Shown: piece by piece, positions 22,530 through 33,567 of the stretch
Layout: every line of letters starts with the position of its first letter
Numbering within the stretch: position 1 is the first letter of the stretch
NCBI GenBank assembly: GCA_029948255.1
Contig: JALIZF010001823.1
Coordinates: 769,001-833,000 of the forward strand
From: Telmatactis stephensoni
Lineage: Eukaryota; Cnidaria; Anthozoa; Actiniaria; Isophelliidae
Length of the DNA: 64,000 bases
Direction of reading: 5' to 3'
Position numbers and translations under genes: made by a program
Notes under the pieces: generated by a model
The model's database searches: none
The model's input: the letters and a program-made list of their open reading frames with translations, nothing else
Told to the model about the DNA's origin: nothing

Positions 22530-23739
22530 AACGCTGACGTCACAACCGTCTTTGCTTGTTTAGTCAAGCGTTCACCATTGAGTTACATAAATGTGACGTG
22601 AAAGTGTTTTGGTGTGAACGGGCAAACGGGTCTAAACGTATAAAAAACTGCGTTTACAAACGAAAACCCACATGTATGAATGGCTCTTAAACGAGTCAAA
22701 AACACTCACCGGATTCGTGTGGACGGAGACTATAAAGAACGGTCTAATCAATTTCTCATTTTCTGGTGGTTACAAACGATTTACGTCGTTTTTATTTTTA
22801 TTTTGCGCAATCCGATCAAGTACTACATTGACAATATGCACACATTCTCTCTTGTTTGACCCCCCCCCCCCCCCTCCAAAAAAAAAAAGAAAGAAAAAGT
22901 AGTGGATTAAAACATTCCTCCCTTCCCACTCCAAGGGCTAACTCACTTTTCTACCGTTCGGGTTCCCTGTGGTACAAGACTTTGCATGCCGACCGCCATC
23001 TTGGATGGCTAAGACCGAATATATACGGGCGTTATTTCGAAAACAAGTAAATATCCAAAGCAGCTTTTAATGAAGGTTTTGGGAAGCTCGTATTGCTACT
23101 AAAAAGCTGCAAGATGATGTGGAAGTTTTTCTTCAATCATACTTTATCCCAGGTAACCAAGCAGGTAAGATTCAACTGATTTCAAGTTATAAACATTTTT
23201 AATCCATAACAACTGAAAGTGCATTTGTGGATTGTAACCAGTTTCTATGTCAACATGTACATGGATTCACCATTATTTAAACACAACACCTTGTAATGTC
23301 TGAATCAGATTACAACATTTTCACATGCATCCTGGAATAATTAAGCTTTATAATCACTAAAAGATCACAAATTTGTTACTCATCGGTAAATCTTTGATAT
23401 CAATACTAATAATTTAATTGTCGTCAATTGTTATCAATTAATATTGTTTTTATCAATTATTATTGATTACTCTTTGGATGCATCCAACCATTTAGAAATC
23501 AACATTCATTTTTTCATTCCACTCCTTATGGGCTTCGGACAAAATGTTTCAAACTCAATAATGTTATTTAAATACTTTCCTTAGGGACTTCACATGCATA
23601 ACTGATTAATAAATGTTTCAAAAAACGCAACGTCTTTTTCAAGGGACTCCAGACACACAGCAATAATTATTAAATGTTTCAAACTCAAAAATGTTTTTGT
23701 GTGGTATTCCTTAGGTGCTCCCAAAACTAAACAAGGTTA
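22530..23739. other. Interior non-coding part of the transposon
   Basis: Holds a poly-C run (22860-22874) followed by poly-A/GAAA. Around 23520-23720 loosely repeated AATGTTTCAAACTCA-type words occur. No exon recognised. Confidence 0.5.
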
Positions 23740-26453
23740 TCACTCATTGCTGGTTGACAATTCCTGGAATGCTTGCTGAAGGTCCCTTACAACAGGCAAA
23801 CTGATGTATTCTTGCCCAGCACGACATAAGGGACAAAATGAATCACTTTGAGTTTCTTCACGCCATTGTTCCACGCACGGGATGTATCCTATGATTTTAT
23901 GACATACAGCACATACAGCAGCAGGAAGTGAAGAGATGCCAAAGCAGATTGTACACTTGAACACTTTCTCTAAAAATATGCGTACTTCACTTCCTAGGGT
24001 CGATCCCTGGCTGTCTGAAGAGGTACTCGTTGAGGTACTTGTATTTTGGACCTTTGCCAAGTCTTCTCGTATCTTCTTAATTTCTGACAGTACAGACTCA
24101 CTTTCTTCACTTGCTTCCTTCCTTTTTCTATTAAGGGTGTTAAGTAATGGCAAAGAACTTGCAGGGATGGCATAGATCTTGCGGACACCATGCCAAAATG
24201 CACCTGGCAACAAACAACAGTCACCACAATTATAAAAAAGAAAAATCTCTCATATGAATGAGAAATGTATTAACTATTTTCCTGTATACAGGCTACCTAC
24301 AGCCTTCCATTACAATTTTAGTACCTAAAGGTCCAATATGTAAAAGTATTCTAATTTACAAAATAAATATTTATACATTATGCTCTAGAGCAATACTTTA
24401 ATTTGCATGTGTGATTAATGTGCATGTGGGGTTAGGCATAGTTGGGTATTTGTATTTTTTCAATAATTTTTGACAAAAATTCCCCACCCTGGGGAAAATA
24501 AACTAAGTGAAATCTCCAATGTCCATACAAATGGCAAGCTAAGAGAGAAAATTCCCTAGGATGGGGACATCAAGAGTGATCAAATGCCTCGCATATGCCT
24601 GACCCCCCAATCAATGCTAAACCTTTTTCGTCCAGCAAATCCCTTACAAAACAAACCAGTATTGGAGGCTACTAAGTAAACAATTTAAAAAACTAAATAA
24701 GTGCTACTTAATTAAATGCTGCTTGACTGACAGCGTGCGTGTTAATAAAACGTTAAAAGCATTCGGTCAGAACGTTGCCTTACATTTGTGCTAAAAATGT
24801 CACGCAATACCTGTCACGCAATACCTGCACATCATTCATAACTCATTCGATCGAGACGTAAAACTGATAGAAATTTCTCTTTACATTACATTACTCCTAG
24901 AACAGCAACAGCATGACTTTGGTTATATAGAGGATACTACATGGCCTTGCGGATATTAGATACAGATTTTATCTTCGAGTGTTTTAATACTAGTTGATAT
25001 CCTAAGAGTGAGCGCAGAGATAAACGAAGATATTCTTACGGCCGCTAGATAAAATTCTTTCAATAGATCATTTCACGGTTCTCGTCATTCAACCTCAGCC
25101 TCGACATCGTGAAATATATTCTTTAGAAATTTACTACATCCCATGGTAATGTAAGGAATGCACACATCAACAAAGAATCGAAACACTTTATATTTCCACG
25201 GGCTGTAGTAAATCCTCAAACGGTCTATACATAATCAACGATGAAATACAATTTTAGTTGATGTCTTATTTACTTAATCATGAAATTCCTAGGAACTCAA
25301 TGGTGCAATTTTCATGCGTGTAAAGATTTAGACATGTTATCTATGACAAGGAATCACTTCTTAAACTGAAATAGAGATCGATCGAAATACAAATATTTCA
25401 TTGATGATCATAAATGAAACCCTTAATTATATTTTTTACTGACATTTTAGGTATAATTGCTGTCTAAACTTTAGAATATTGGCTATAGTTTGATCTGAAA
25501 ATCTAATTTCTAAAAAGGCGGGAAAGACATTCGCAACTCGCTTTACAAACTTAAAAAACCTTTAGTTAGAAATATACTTATATACACATACACACGTGCT
25601 ATAGAAAAGACTAAGCCTTAATTTCAAATTATATAGTAGCTTTGTAGAGACTAGATTTTTTCTCATGCAACTCCAAGCATTCGTCACACGGCCGCGTGGT
25701 CATGTCAGTCAACATGTCGCTAGCTTTGTCTCACGGATTGGCTCCATCATTTAAGCTCAGTCAAGTGCACTCTTTATTTTGATTGCTATAGAGATTTTAC
25801 CTACCTCTGGTATTTTCTGACGATTTTATTGGCAAATACTTGTTATCGAGAAGCACTACTGCTGTTCCAACCTCTTTTTCAACTTGTTCAGCAACAGATT
25901 CTAGAGAGGCCGTGTTGATGTTTAGAGTCAGGAAGACCTGATAGATTGGGGAGGGACAACCATTCTCTACCTCACAAAAAACAATGGTCCTCCTCCAGGG
26001 TTTCTTCTGATTGCCTGACCAAGGACTTCCATTTTGCTGGCTTGGCAGTCTTGGCACAGAGGCAAAGGAGGCATGTGATGGACGCATGGACGAGGACGAC
26101 TGCGCCATGGTTCCCACTGCTGATAGAGGATAAGAGAGTGACGCAAGTCTTTGAATACCACTGGGACCTGGCTGTGCTAACTGGAAAGTACTTGGTTGTG
26201 CGATTTGTGATTGAGGTTTGTTCTCGAACTGTTGCAGAGGATCGCCAAAAACTTCGTAAGTTACATAGGAGAGAACATCCTCGTTGTTGATTTCCCCAGT
26301 CACAGGATCTGGCATTATGACGGAGTCTTCACCAATGAGATAAATAGTTTCCAACTTAAGTTTGAAGATTCTTGACAGCAACTCTGTGGTATTTTTGTCT
26401 ATCCTTAGTTTTAGGATATTTTCCCCTTTCTTAACATTTACGTAATCATTCAT
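23740..26453 (-). CDS. RING-finger accessory protein of the transposon (2 exons, 370 aa)
   Basis: Exon 1 is 26453-25805 (ATG start, donor GAG|GTAGGT); exon 2 is 24203-23740 (acceptor GCCAG). The join AGA G|GT GCA keeps the frame, giving TRGAFWHGVRK. Residues 1-70 are a compact N-terminal region with no recognised fold. Residues about 75-155 are Ser/Pro/Gln-rich. Residues 217-290 include RKIYAIPASSLPLLNTL and a charged helical/coiled-coil stretch, then a Ser/Thr run. Residues 300-343 form a RING/U-box-like zinc module (CTICFG, CAVCH, CVEQW, CPLC). RING modules usually recruit ubiquitin-conjugating enzymes, but the role here is unknown. Being inside the TIRs and co-oriented with the transposase suggests it is the element's second gene. 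Intron 1.6 kb. Confidence 0.75.
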
Positions 26454-26573
26454 GACGGAGACTCCACTTCTTCTTCCTTTCTCAAACAGCAGTTGGCGGG
26501 AAATGATAATGGACGAAATCCCTGGTACCGAGTACTAGTAGCATTCCCACCCTATGGCCACCCTATCATATCT

Positions 26574-26786
26574 GGTAGAGGTTGTTTCGCGAGCTTCAGA
26601 ACGACATTTCGCGTTAAAAGGACACCGTTATTGGGGATAGGTAAGGGTTAGGTTTAGGGCTAGGGATGGGATAGAGTCTACCCTTAACGTAGCCCTAAAC
26701 CTAACCCAAAACCTAAAATCTAGCCCTAATAATGAGGTCCTTTTGACGCGAAATGTCGTTCTGAAGCTCGCGAAATAACCTCTACC
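26574..26786. mobile_element. 213-bp MITE with 9-bp target duplication and telomere-like stem
   Basis: Inverted ends GGTAGAGGTTGTTTCGCGAG / CTCGCGAAATAACCTCTACC are flanked by ATCATATCT on both sides (26565-26573 and 26787-26795). A 9-bp duplication fits Mutator-like elements. Inner arms contain GGGTTAGGTTTAGGGCTAGGG-type words on one side and their complement on the other. It lies about 120 bp upstream of the RING gene start. Confidence 0.88.
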
Positions 26787-26795
26787 ATCATATCT

Positions 26796-27832
26796 GGGGA
26801 AGGGGAAGTGGAGGACGAGAAGGGAAATGTTTCAGGTGTTTACGGTTTTCTTAGTTTAATTGATTGTAGAGAGTCTTTCTATTTTCTTTTCTTCAAATGT
26901 GCAGTTCCATGGATCAAAATACTTCGTGGATTGTACCAATCCACGATCGAGTTACAAAAAGGTATTGAAATCTTGGAGCAGTCATCTGTGAACTGTTTTA
27001 TAGCAGCTTGCAGGAGCACTATGCTCAATACTCTTTCCACTACCAAAAATAATGCGCGGCTGTAGGTTTTTGGCCTGGTCTGAAATTTCATTGCAATTAA
27101 TTACGAGTTTTCAACCCGTCTCGCAGGGCTGGATCTTCCAGCCCGGTTAGCTGGAACCGGGCAGGCTGGAGGTTTTCATGTATGTAATTACCCCATATAG
27201 CGGTCAGAAAAAAAAAACACATCGAGCTATATATAAGCCCGTGGATATACATTGAAAGAGCAAATGCTAGAATTTACAAAGAAAAGTATGGTTGTAGGGA
27301 CAAAGTGTAAATTCTGGCATATTTGCATGGCTGTTATTCGTTCAGTATTAACCCGATTACGCCAAACTTCGGGATTTCAGTTTATATAGCTCGATGTGCT
27401 CTTTTTGAATATATGAATATTGTGTTACCATCGTCAAAATTTAAGGGACTCGTACCCAGTCTTCACGGTATGAAAGTGGCTAATTATAGTAATAGGGTAT
27501 TCACAGTCAGAGTACCCTTTTTAGTCGCCTCAAAATTACGCCATACTGATCGATGAACATTTGCAACGATTCTTGATGGATGATATTGTAAGAATTCAAT
27601 GAAAAAAAGCGACAATTTGAAGAAGTCTTGTCGGACTCCTTGTTTTGGGGAACCCAGCTTTTAGGGCTAAAAATAGCTGGAGTCACGCCCGTTTTAGTAC
27701 CTTTTGGGATAAAAACGAAAATTCCCGACAATCATCCCGGACCAAAATATATGTAGTGCAAATACATAGGAGCGAAAGTAAATTGATTATGATTTTTGAT
27801 ACATCAGTGCGAGTACTGGTAATTAACTCGAT
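26796..27832. other. Transposon interior with hairpins
   Basis: 27129-27166 contains short hairpins (GGGCTGGATCTTCCAGCCC, GGTTAGCTGGAACC). ACATCGAGCTATATA at 27219-27233 pairs with TATATAGCTCGATGT at 27383-27397, marking a small inverted-repeat element of about 180 bp. An 85-codon plus-strand frame at 26808-27065 has no recognised motif. Confidence 0.55.
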
Positions 27833-29849
27833 CTATACTGCAGCTTGTGTAAGTTGCTTTGTGATGCTTATGTAAGTTTGAATGGCATTTCTAAATGCGT
27901 TAGGCTCATTATTGACGACTGCATTGAAAATAACAGAAAAAGAAGGACATTGTGCAGCGAATTCTTGAAATCTAATTTCTTGTAAGTGAGGGCTATCCGT
28001 CAGCGGATCTTCACCGAAATTCCCAAAGGCTTTCAGTTTTCCTCCACTTCTTTCATACTGTACAAAAGCTTGTTCTGGAGATGGAATATTTGCCTCTGGT
28101 ATAGCAACAGCTCTGTTGTCTCTTCCCACTAGTACATCTGGTTTACCCAGACCTGCAATAGAATTATCCGCTTTGAGTATTCAACAAAATACGTTGAACG
28201 GATAGAGGTGTCTTACTAAATCAGAACTGCATACCAACTAAGGTATGACCTTTGATAATATCCTCACATTTTGTACCTTTTTACGAAAATACATGTCATT
28301 AACAACCGACGGAAAACGTATGCATACTACTCAGTGTACCAGTATATGCAGTTGCATCCCCGTATTGCCCGCCCAAAACCGCGAGAAGGGATAAAGCTAA
28401 TACCCTGGATAATGCCACTCTTTTTCATTGGCATACCTGGTATATGATGGTTATTCCATGACGGCAAAAATTCTTTTATACCTGCCTGGACAACATTGAT
28501 TGTAATCCAGGACACACAAAACTTGTCAATATCATTTCTCATGTCTACTATTTCTTCTTCTACCATTCTGTTCAGGCAAGCTTTTATTGGGTAGTGGATT
28601 CGGGTGTTCATTTCTACCCAACATCTTTCTGCCATGTGATTCTGAAAATTTGTAATTAAGAAGAAATTGGATGAAACAATTCTTTCTTTCTTTGTTTGTT
28701 TCTTTCTTAATTCTTTTTCAGTATGATGAAATTCAGTTGCTTCAGCTCGCGTGACTTTTCTCGGAAGGCGGTTTTCATGACTAGCTAATAATTTCGCTTA
28801 TTTATGAGTACTGACGTAATTATTTGAACATCAAATTTTGTCTTTAAATGACTAAAAGATTCACAACAAGTTCAGTGTTATTGGCTAGTTTACCTGCGTT
28901 GATGGGGTTTGCCTTACTGGGCTGCGTAAAACATTATATCTGAATGGTGATAAGGACTGTTGTATGAAAAGAACCAAGTAGAATTCTTTACCACAGTCGA
29001 CACGTACCTGGTCCCAAAGACCATAAGACACTAAAATGGGTCTACGATACAAAAAGTCAGCCGTACATGAGGTCTATATAGTATATTAATACGATAATTA
29101 TGTATACTTGATGCATCATTTCGATTCTTATACTAATGCTGACAACGAACTGCGTAAAAAGACAACAGAGCTAGAAAAGCCAAATCAGACTTCCTTATAG
29201 TCGTTAGTTTGCTTTATAGGCCACTAACCTGAACACAGATCTGTAGCCGGATTTCCACGTTGTTTTTTACTGGCATTGATGCAATCGCTAGTATTTTGCG
29301 ACTAAATCCGTCTACTGCCAAGACACTCGTACACCCATACATGACCAGTTTCTCATTTTGATCCAGGTGCATTTTATGTCCAAAGTAGTCAGCAGTATAT
29401 GGTACAGGATTCATCAATCTGGCCGTATTTTCTATTCTACATCGGTGATAATTAGGTGCAACTCTTTTGAGGGATGAAGTTATTCTTTTGTCATGTACTC
29501 TTATACCTTCCGACTCTAATTTCCCTTTCAGCATCTTTCGCCCATATGTAGGCCCAACCTGCAAAAAACATTAGTCAGTTGAAGTGCGAGAGAAAGCTTA
29601 TAGAGTACTCAAAGGTTTTAAACGTCTTACCTGATTAACAGCATTTTGCACAACAAGATCCAATTCTCCATCTGACAGACGTGAAGTACGATGGATGTTG
29701 TATTTGGAGCAAAAACGTTTAATGCTCATCTCACTCAAGCCTCTGACATGAGGATATGCTCTCTTTAACTCCTCACTGACTTGTTTATGAGTCCATCTTT
29801 GGCTTACAATTAGCTTCTGAATGAAGTCGACGCTTACAACGTCCTCCAT
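27833..29849 (-). CDS. DDE transposase, IS3EU-like (5 exons, 417 aa)
   Basis: Exons (minus): 29849-29631, 29558-29229, 29073-28894, 28641-28437 and 28152-27833. All have GT-AG borders and the phases add up to one open frame of 418 codons including the stop. Residues 1-73: homeodomain-like HTH (DFIQKLIVSQRWTHKQVSEE). Residues 77-113: a second HTH with YGRKMLKGKLESEGIRVHDK, like the HTH_21 of bacterial IS3 transposases. Catalytic core: D139 in HKMHLDQNEK, D209 in WDQVRVDCGKEF and E253 in AERCWVEMNTRI, a rve-type DDE triad. The C-terminus (VLVGRDNRAVAIPEAN onward) follows as in related invertebrate 'integrase core' proteins. The exon 2/3 junction (EIRLQICVQ|TSCTADFLYRRP) is the least certain, because a shorter exon 3 starting at 29030 would be out of frame. 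The ATG at 29849 lies about 40 bp inside the right TIR edge. Confidence 0.82.
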
Positions 29850-29884
29850 ATTGTGATCAATATAATACGGGGTAATTCATAATC

Positions 29885-30111
29885 CATAATATTTCTTTTT
29901 GGCGGGAATAGTAAGTGTAAAAGAGGAAGGAAACGAAAAACGGTCAAAACTCTTCGCTAAAAAATAAGTTCACGACTCGATCGTTATACGAAAAACTCAA
30001 AACGGAAAACGAAAAACAAAAAACCCTCGTTCAGTTATTAATTACAATCAGTTATCTCTATTGACAAAATACTTGACCGACTATGTTAAGCATAAAGGGA
30101 GTAATATTCCT
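29885..30111 (-). repeat. Right terminal inverted repeat of the IS3EU-like element
   Basis: Complement of 22276-22529; contains CGAAAAACTC and AACGAAAAACAAAAAACCCTC words and ends GGGAGTAATATTCCT. It is so close to the transposase ATG that it probably contains the promoter (inference). Confidence 0.9.
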
Positions 30112-30301
30112 AAGAAGAAAGACCGAGTTAACTAATTGTTTTATTTAATTAATAAAAAGAAAGAAAGAATTAAACGAAAATAAATGGTGTAAAAAACACA
30201 ACTAGGGAGTGTCTCAACAAATATTCGTTTCAAAACGTTTCAAAATATTTAAAGTTATACTAGGAGCAAAACTGAAAAAGTCGATCGCAAAAAGTGCAGA
30301 A

Positions 30302-30892
30302 GGCATTTTGGGGTAGAGGCTGGTAACATAACTATTTTAAACTAATTTTTCATGCTGAATCCGAACATGACAGTTACCAAGACGTATTCTGTAATCTTAT
30401 ACGTGTAAATGACGTATGTTGTGAATTGTTACAGTCATTTCATACTAACGGCTTTTTCATGTAGTTCCAAAAGTTCCCGAAAGAGCATAGCAAAATCAGT
30501 AAAACTGTGAAGTTTGAAGGATATAGTCAAGGAGATACGAATTTTCAAAAATCGAAATTTGTTTGTATCTCTTGCATAACTGTAAGTGTTTTCATACAAA
30601 ATTTCGTTTCGTGAAAATTCGTATCGCCTTGATTTTTCAACTTAAATCCTTCAAACTTCACAGTTTTACTGATTTTGATGTGCTCTTTCCAGCTATGGTA
30701 GTTGTTTTTAAGTTTGGGAACTTTTGGAATTACATGAAAAAGCCGTTAGTATGATATGACTGTAGCAATTCACAAAATACGTCATTTACACGTATAAGAT
30801 TGCAGAATACGTCTTGGTAACAATCATATTCGCATTCAGCATGAAAAATCAGTTTGAAATAGTTAATTTACCAGCCTCAACCCCAAAATGCC
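30302..30892. mobile_element. Foldback element, ~240-bp arms
   Basis: GGCATTTTGGGGTAGAGGCTGG at the left and CCAGCCTCAACCCCAAAATGCC at the right start long inverted arms that run inward to GAGATACGAATTTTC / GTGAAAATTCGTATCGCC near 30545 and 30610. The loop is under 70 bp. No gene. Confidence 0.9.
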
Positions 30893-31663
30893 TCCAGGTT
30901 TCTGATTTTTGTGGTTACTGGCTTTATGCCAGTAACACACTATGCCATCGGGTCCATGAGTGAGTGAGTGAGTGAGTGAAATTCGGAAATCTCCGAAGGA
31001 GAGAAGTGTCAAGCCGAAAGATACGCGAACTTCCCAAGTAGAGGCGAAGTCTCAAGCCGAACTACGAACTACGTTCGCCGGTCTGAGAGTGTTTAAGTCG
31101 ATTATTACTCGTGCCCAGGCCTTTACGCCGGGAACGAGTTATAAACTGCAAATGTTTTTTTTCCCTCTTTTCGTCTCGAGAATGCAGCATTCTTGCGCAA
31201 TCGGCCACGTGTTACACCCCTGATTGGTTAAGAACGTAAAAAACAATGCCCTTCATTCATCACCTCCGTAATGAACGCCAGCGAGGAACTTTAGGAATGC
31301 AAGATGGCCGACTACAAAGAAAATAGCTTTCAGAGACAGGCTTTTCCTGCAGTAGCACAATGTAATTTGGAGCTTTTAACTCGAGATATACCTATATACT
31401 TATAAGAGCTTCAGAACGGGCTGTTATTTTGAGCTTCATCTCCAATAGTTTGACCAAATATCGAACTCTAAATGGAGTACTTGAAAGGAAGCGGCTCGCG
31501 ATAAAGACTATTTCCTATGAGCTGGAAAACTACGAATTTCTCATCCTACATGTTGCTAAACGAACATGCATAGAAGCAAGTCAATTATATTCCTCATTCA
31601 AGCATTCAAGAGATCTTGAGAGGTTTTTGTACTGAATTTTAACACCGAAATTGTGACCAGATA
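30893..31663. other. Spacer with (GTGA)n
   Basis: TGAGTGAGTGAGTGAGTGAG at about 30957-30978. The same repeat in reverse orientation, (CACT)n, occurs near 56398-56414. No gene recognised. Confidence 0.5.
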
Positions 31664-31830
31664 ATATTTTCATGGAACTAAGGTTGTATTTCACCGGATG
31701 CGTTAATTTGGTCACGTAATGGATAAAACATCTGAAACATGAAAGAAAAAATACACGATTTGTTATTGTGTCAAAAACGCCGTTATAGAAGTCTTTACAG
31801 CAAACAATTGAGATACATAGTGAAATGAAA
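31664..31830 (+). repeat. Dispersed repeat R, copy 2
   Basis: TTTTCATGGAACTAAGG ... TTTGGTCACGTAATGGATAA ... GAAGTCTTTACAGCAAACAA, collinear with 4998-5140. Confidence 0.85.
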
Positions 31831-31910
31831 AGTATCCCCATGATAATAGAAGGACAAATTAAGACGGTTGATTGTATACACGCGTACAATTGAGGCTGAG
31901 CATTTGTCAG

Positions 31911-33413
31911 GGGCAACTCTATATCGCGGAATGGCGGAATGACGGAATGGCGGAATGGCGGAAAACACCTCCAAATCCTAAAAGGCGGAACGACGGAAAA
32001 TGCCCCCAAATACTAAAACGCGGAATCAACAAAATCACAAAAATTAAAGACAAATTTAAAAAAACTAAACTAATATAAACGTATCTACGCATAGTTTAGT
32101 TTTGATTATTGTATCATCAGTTACACTTGGCGTTTAGTTCATTCACGCCACTGATGTTATATTTAGACTTCCGCCGGGTTTTTTTACTGAAAGATATTGA
32201 TTGTTTAGAAACATGAGAACCTAACTGCTCATTACGATAAATGATAAGAAATATACTCTAGATGAAATAAATGATCATTTATCCTCAATCCTCAACATTG
32301 ACAATTATGTATTTTATTCCTTCTTTTCTTTCTTCCTCTCCTCATTCATTAATTCATTTACATTCATCCATCCTTCTGTTTATTTATCAAGTGATAAATT
32401 CATTAATTCACGATTATGCAAATTATGTCACTCACTCACTTTCCTGTAAACTTCTGGTCAGTAAAACTAGCTTTACTTCCTTTTTCCCGATAATACGATA
32501 CGGTGCTAAGTTCCGTTACAATAATTTTCGTCAATTTGTTCCTACAGTATAGTACTCGAGAAGTTTTGAACGTAATGTAACTGTTGTAGATTTGTGTACA
32601 AGCAACAATTTTTAGGCACATGATCTCAGCTCGGTAAAAATTGCTCAGTAATACAAGTTTTTGATATGACCCTCAACTTACCTCGTGCTCTACACGGGTC
32701 TACACTCCGCGAAGATTGTACGTGTCGGATGTTAGGCGAAAATGCTAACGGATAATTTCTCATTCCTTGCCACATTTTGTATTGAACTACTCTCAGCTCC
32801 CTCATGCAGCTTGGAATAAATTTCATCGCATCGCTCCTTTGAGCTGTTTGACACTCGGACGTAAAAACCTTTCTGAATGGACATTGTCTCTGTCGTCAAG
32901 CAACAAAAATCGTCGCAAGTCCAACATCAACGAGTCATCCAAGCATTTAGTGTTTGTACTCTATCAGCACGAGAGTAAATGTTGAAATAAAAAGCAAACG
33001 AAATCACAGTTTGAGTACGAACTGCCGCCTGCCGAAACTGGTCTTGAGTAGAACAAACAATGCTTGGTACTTGGTACTGAAATATGTTTTTGTAATTTTT
33101 TAGCACAGGCTAGTAATTTTTGTGCAAAAACAATTAACGCATTCATTGACAAAAGAGCTTTTAATGTTTATAGAAAATCAAATTATTCACTTTTTTATAT
33201 TTTCATATTTTTCATTTTTTTTTACTATTTTTTTGCAACATCGTTCAAATTTCTTCATTTTATTGCTATTTTTTATTTGTTTGAATTAGTTTTGTGATTT
33301 TGTTGATTCCGCGTTTTAGTATTTGGGGGTATTTTCCGTCGTTCCTCCTTTTAGGATTTGGAGGTGTTTTCCGCCATTCCGTCATTCCGCCATTCCGCGA
33401 TATAGGGTCACCC
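31911..33413. mobile_element. 1.5-kb hAT-like non-autonomous element, 8-bp TSD
   Basis: TTTGTCAG is duplicated at 31903-31910 and 33414-33421. The ends GGGCAACTCTATATCGCGGA and, complemented, GGGTGACCCTATATCGCGGA match over about 125 bp including repeated GGAATGGCGGAATGACGG words. An 8-bp duplication is the hAT signature. The 1.2-kb interior has only short open frames and no transposase motif. Confidence 0.85.
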
Positions 33414-33567
33414 TTTGTCAGTACTTCAGATCGATAGAATATAATAAGAGATTTAACACTCTATGTGGTTGAATTGTATTTGTCGCTGGTTTGATCATTG
33501 AACACGTCTAAAAATGTAAATAATTTGGCCGTCATGGTAGTCTCATACAAAGTCATACAATATAGGT

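Larger units (their letters stand above)
22276..30111 (-). mobile_element. 7.8-kb DNA transposon, IS3EU-like, apparently coding-intact
   Basis: Two long inverted repeats (22276-22529 and 29885-30111) bracket two minus-strand spliced genes: a DDE transposase (27833-29849) and a RING protein (23740-26453). Outermost shared bases are AGGAATATTACTCCCTTTAT; outside them similarity ends abruptly. No clear target duplication was found. A nested MITE (26574-26786) and hairpins occupy the space between the genes. Both genes keep open frames across all introns, so this may be an autonomous or recently autonomous element. The superfamily label is an inference from the transposase. Confidence 0.75.

Noticed and set aside
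28894..29030. Shorter exon 3 of the transposase beginning at 29030 (acceptor CATTTTAG)
   Set aside because: It would enter the conserved WDQVRVD segment out of phase with exon 2, while the acceptor giving a start at 29073 keeps the frame and adds family-like residues.
31581..32009. Conserved-looking frame shared with 33735-33941 (KDFYN...NRVFF..CFRCFIHYVTK)
   Set aside because: The similarity comes from copies of dispersed repeat R; changes between copies are not concentrated at silent positions and no copy has a full gene.
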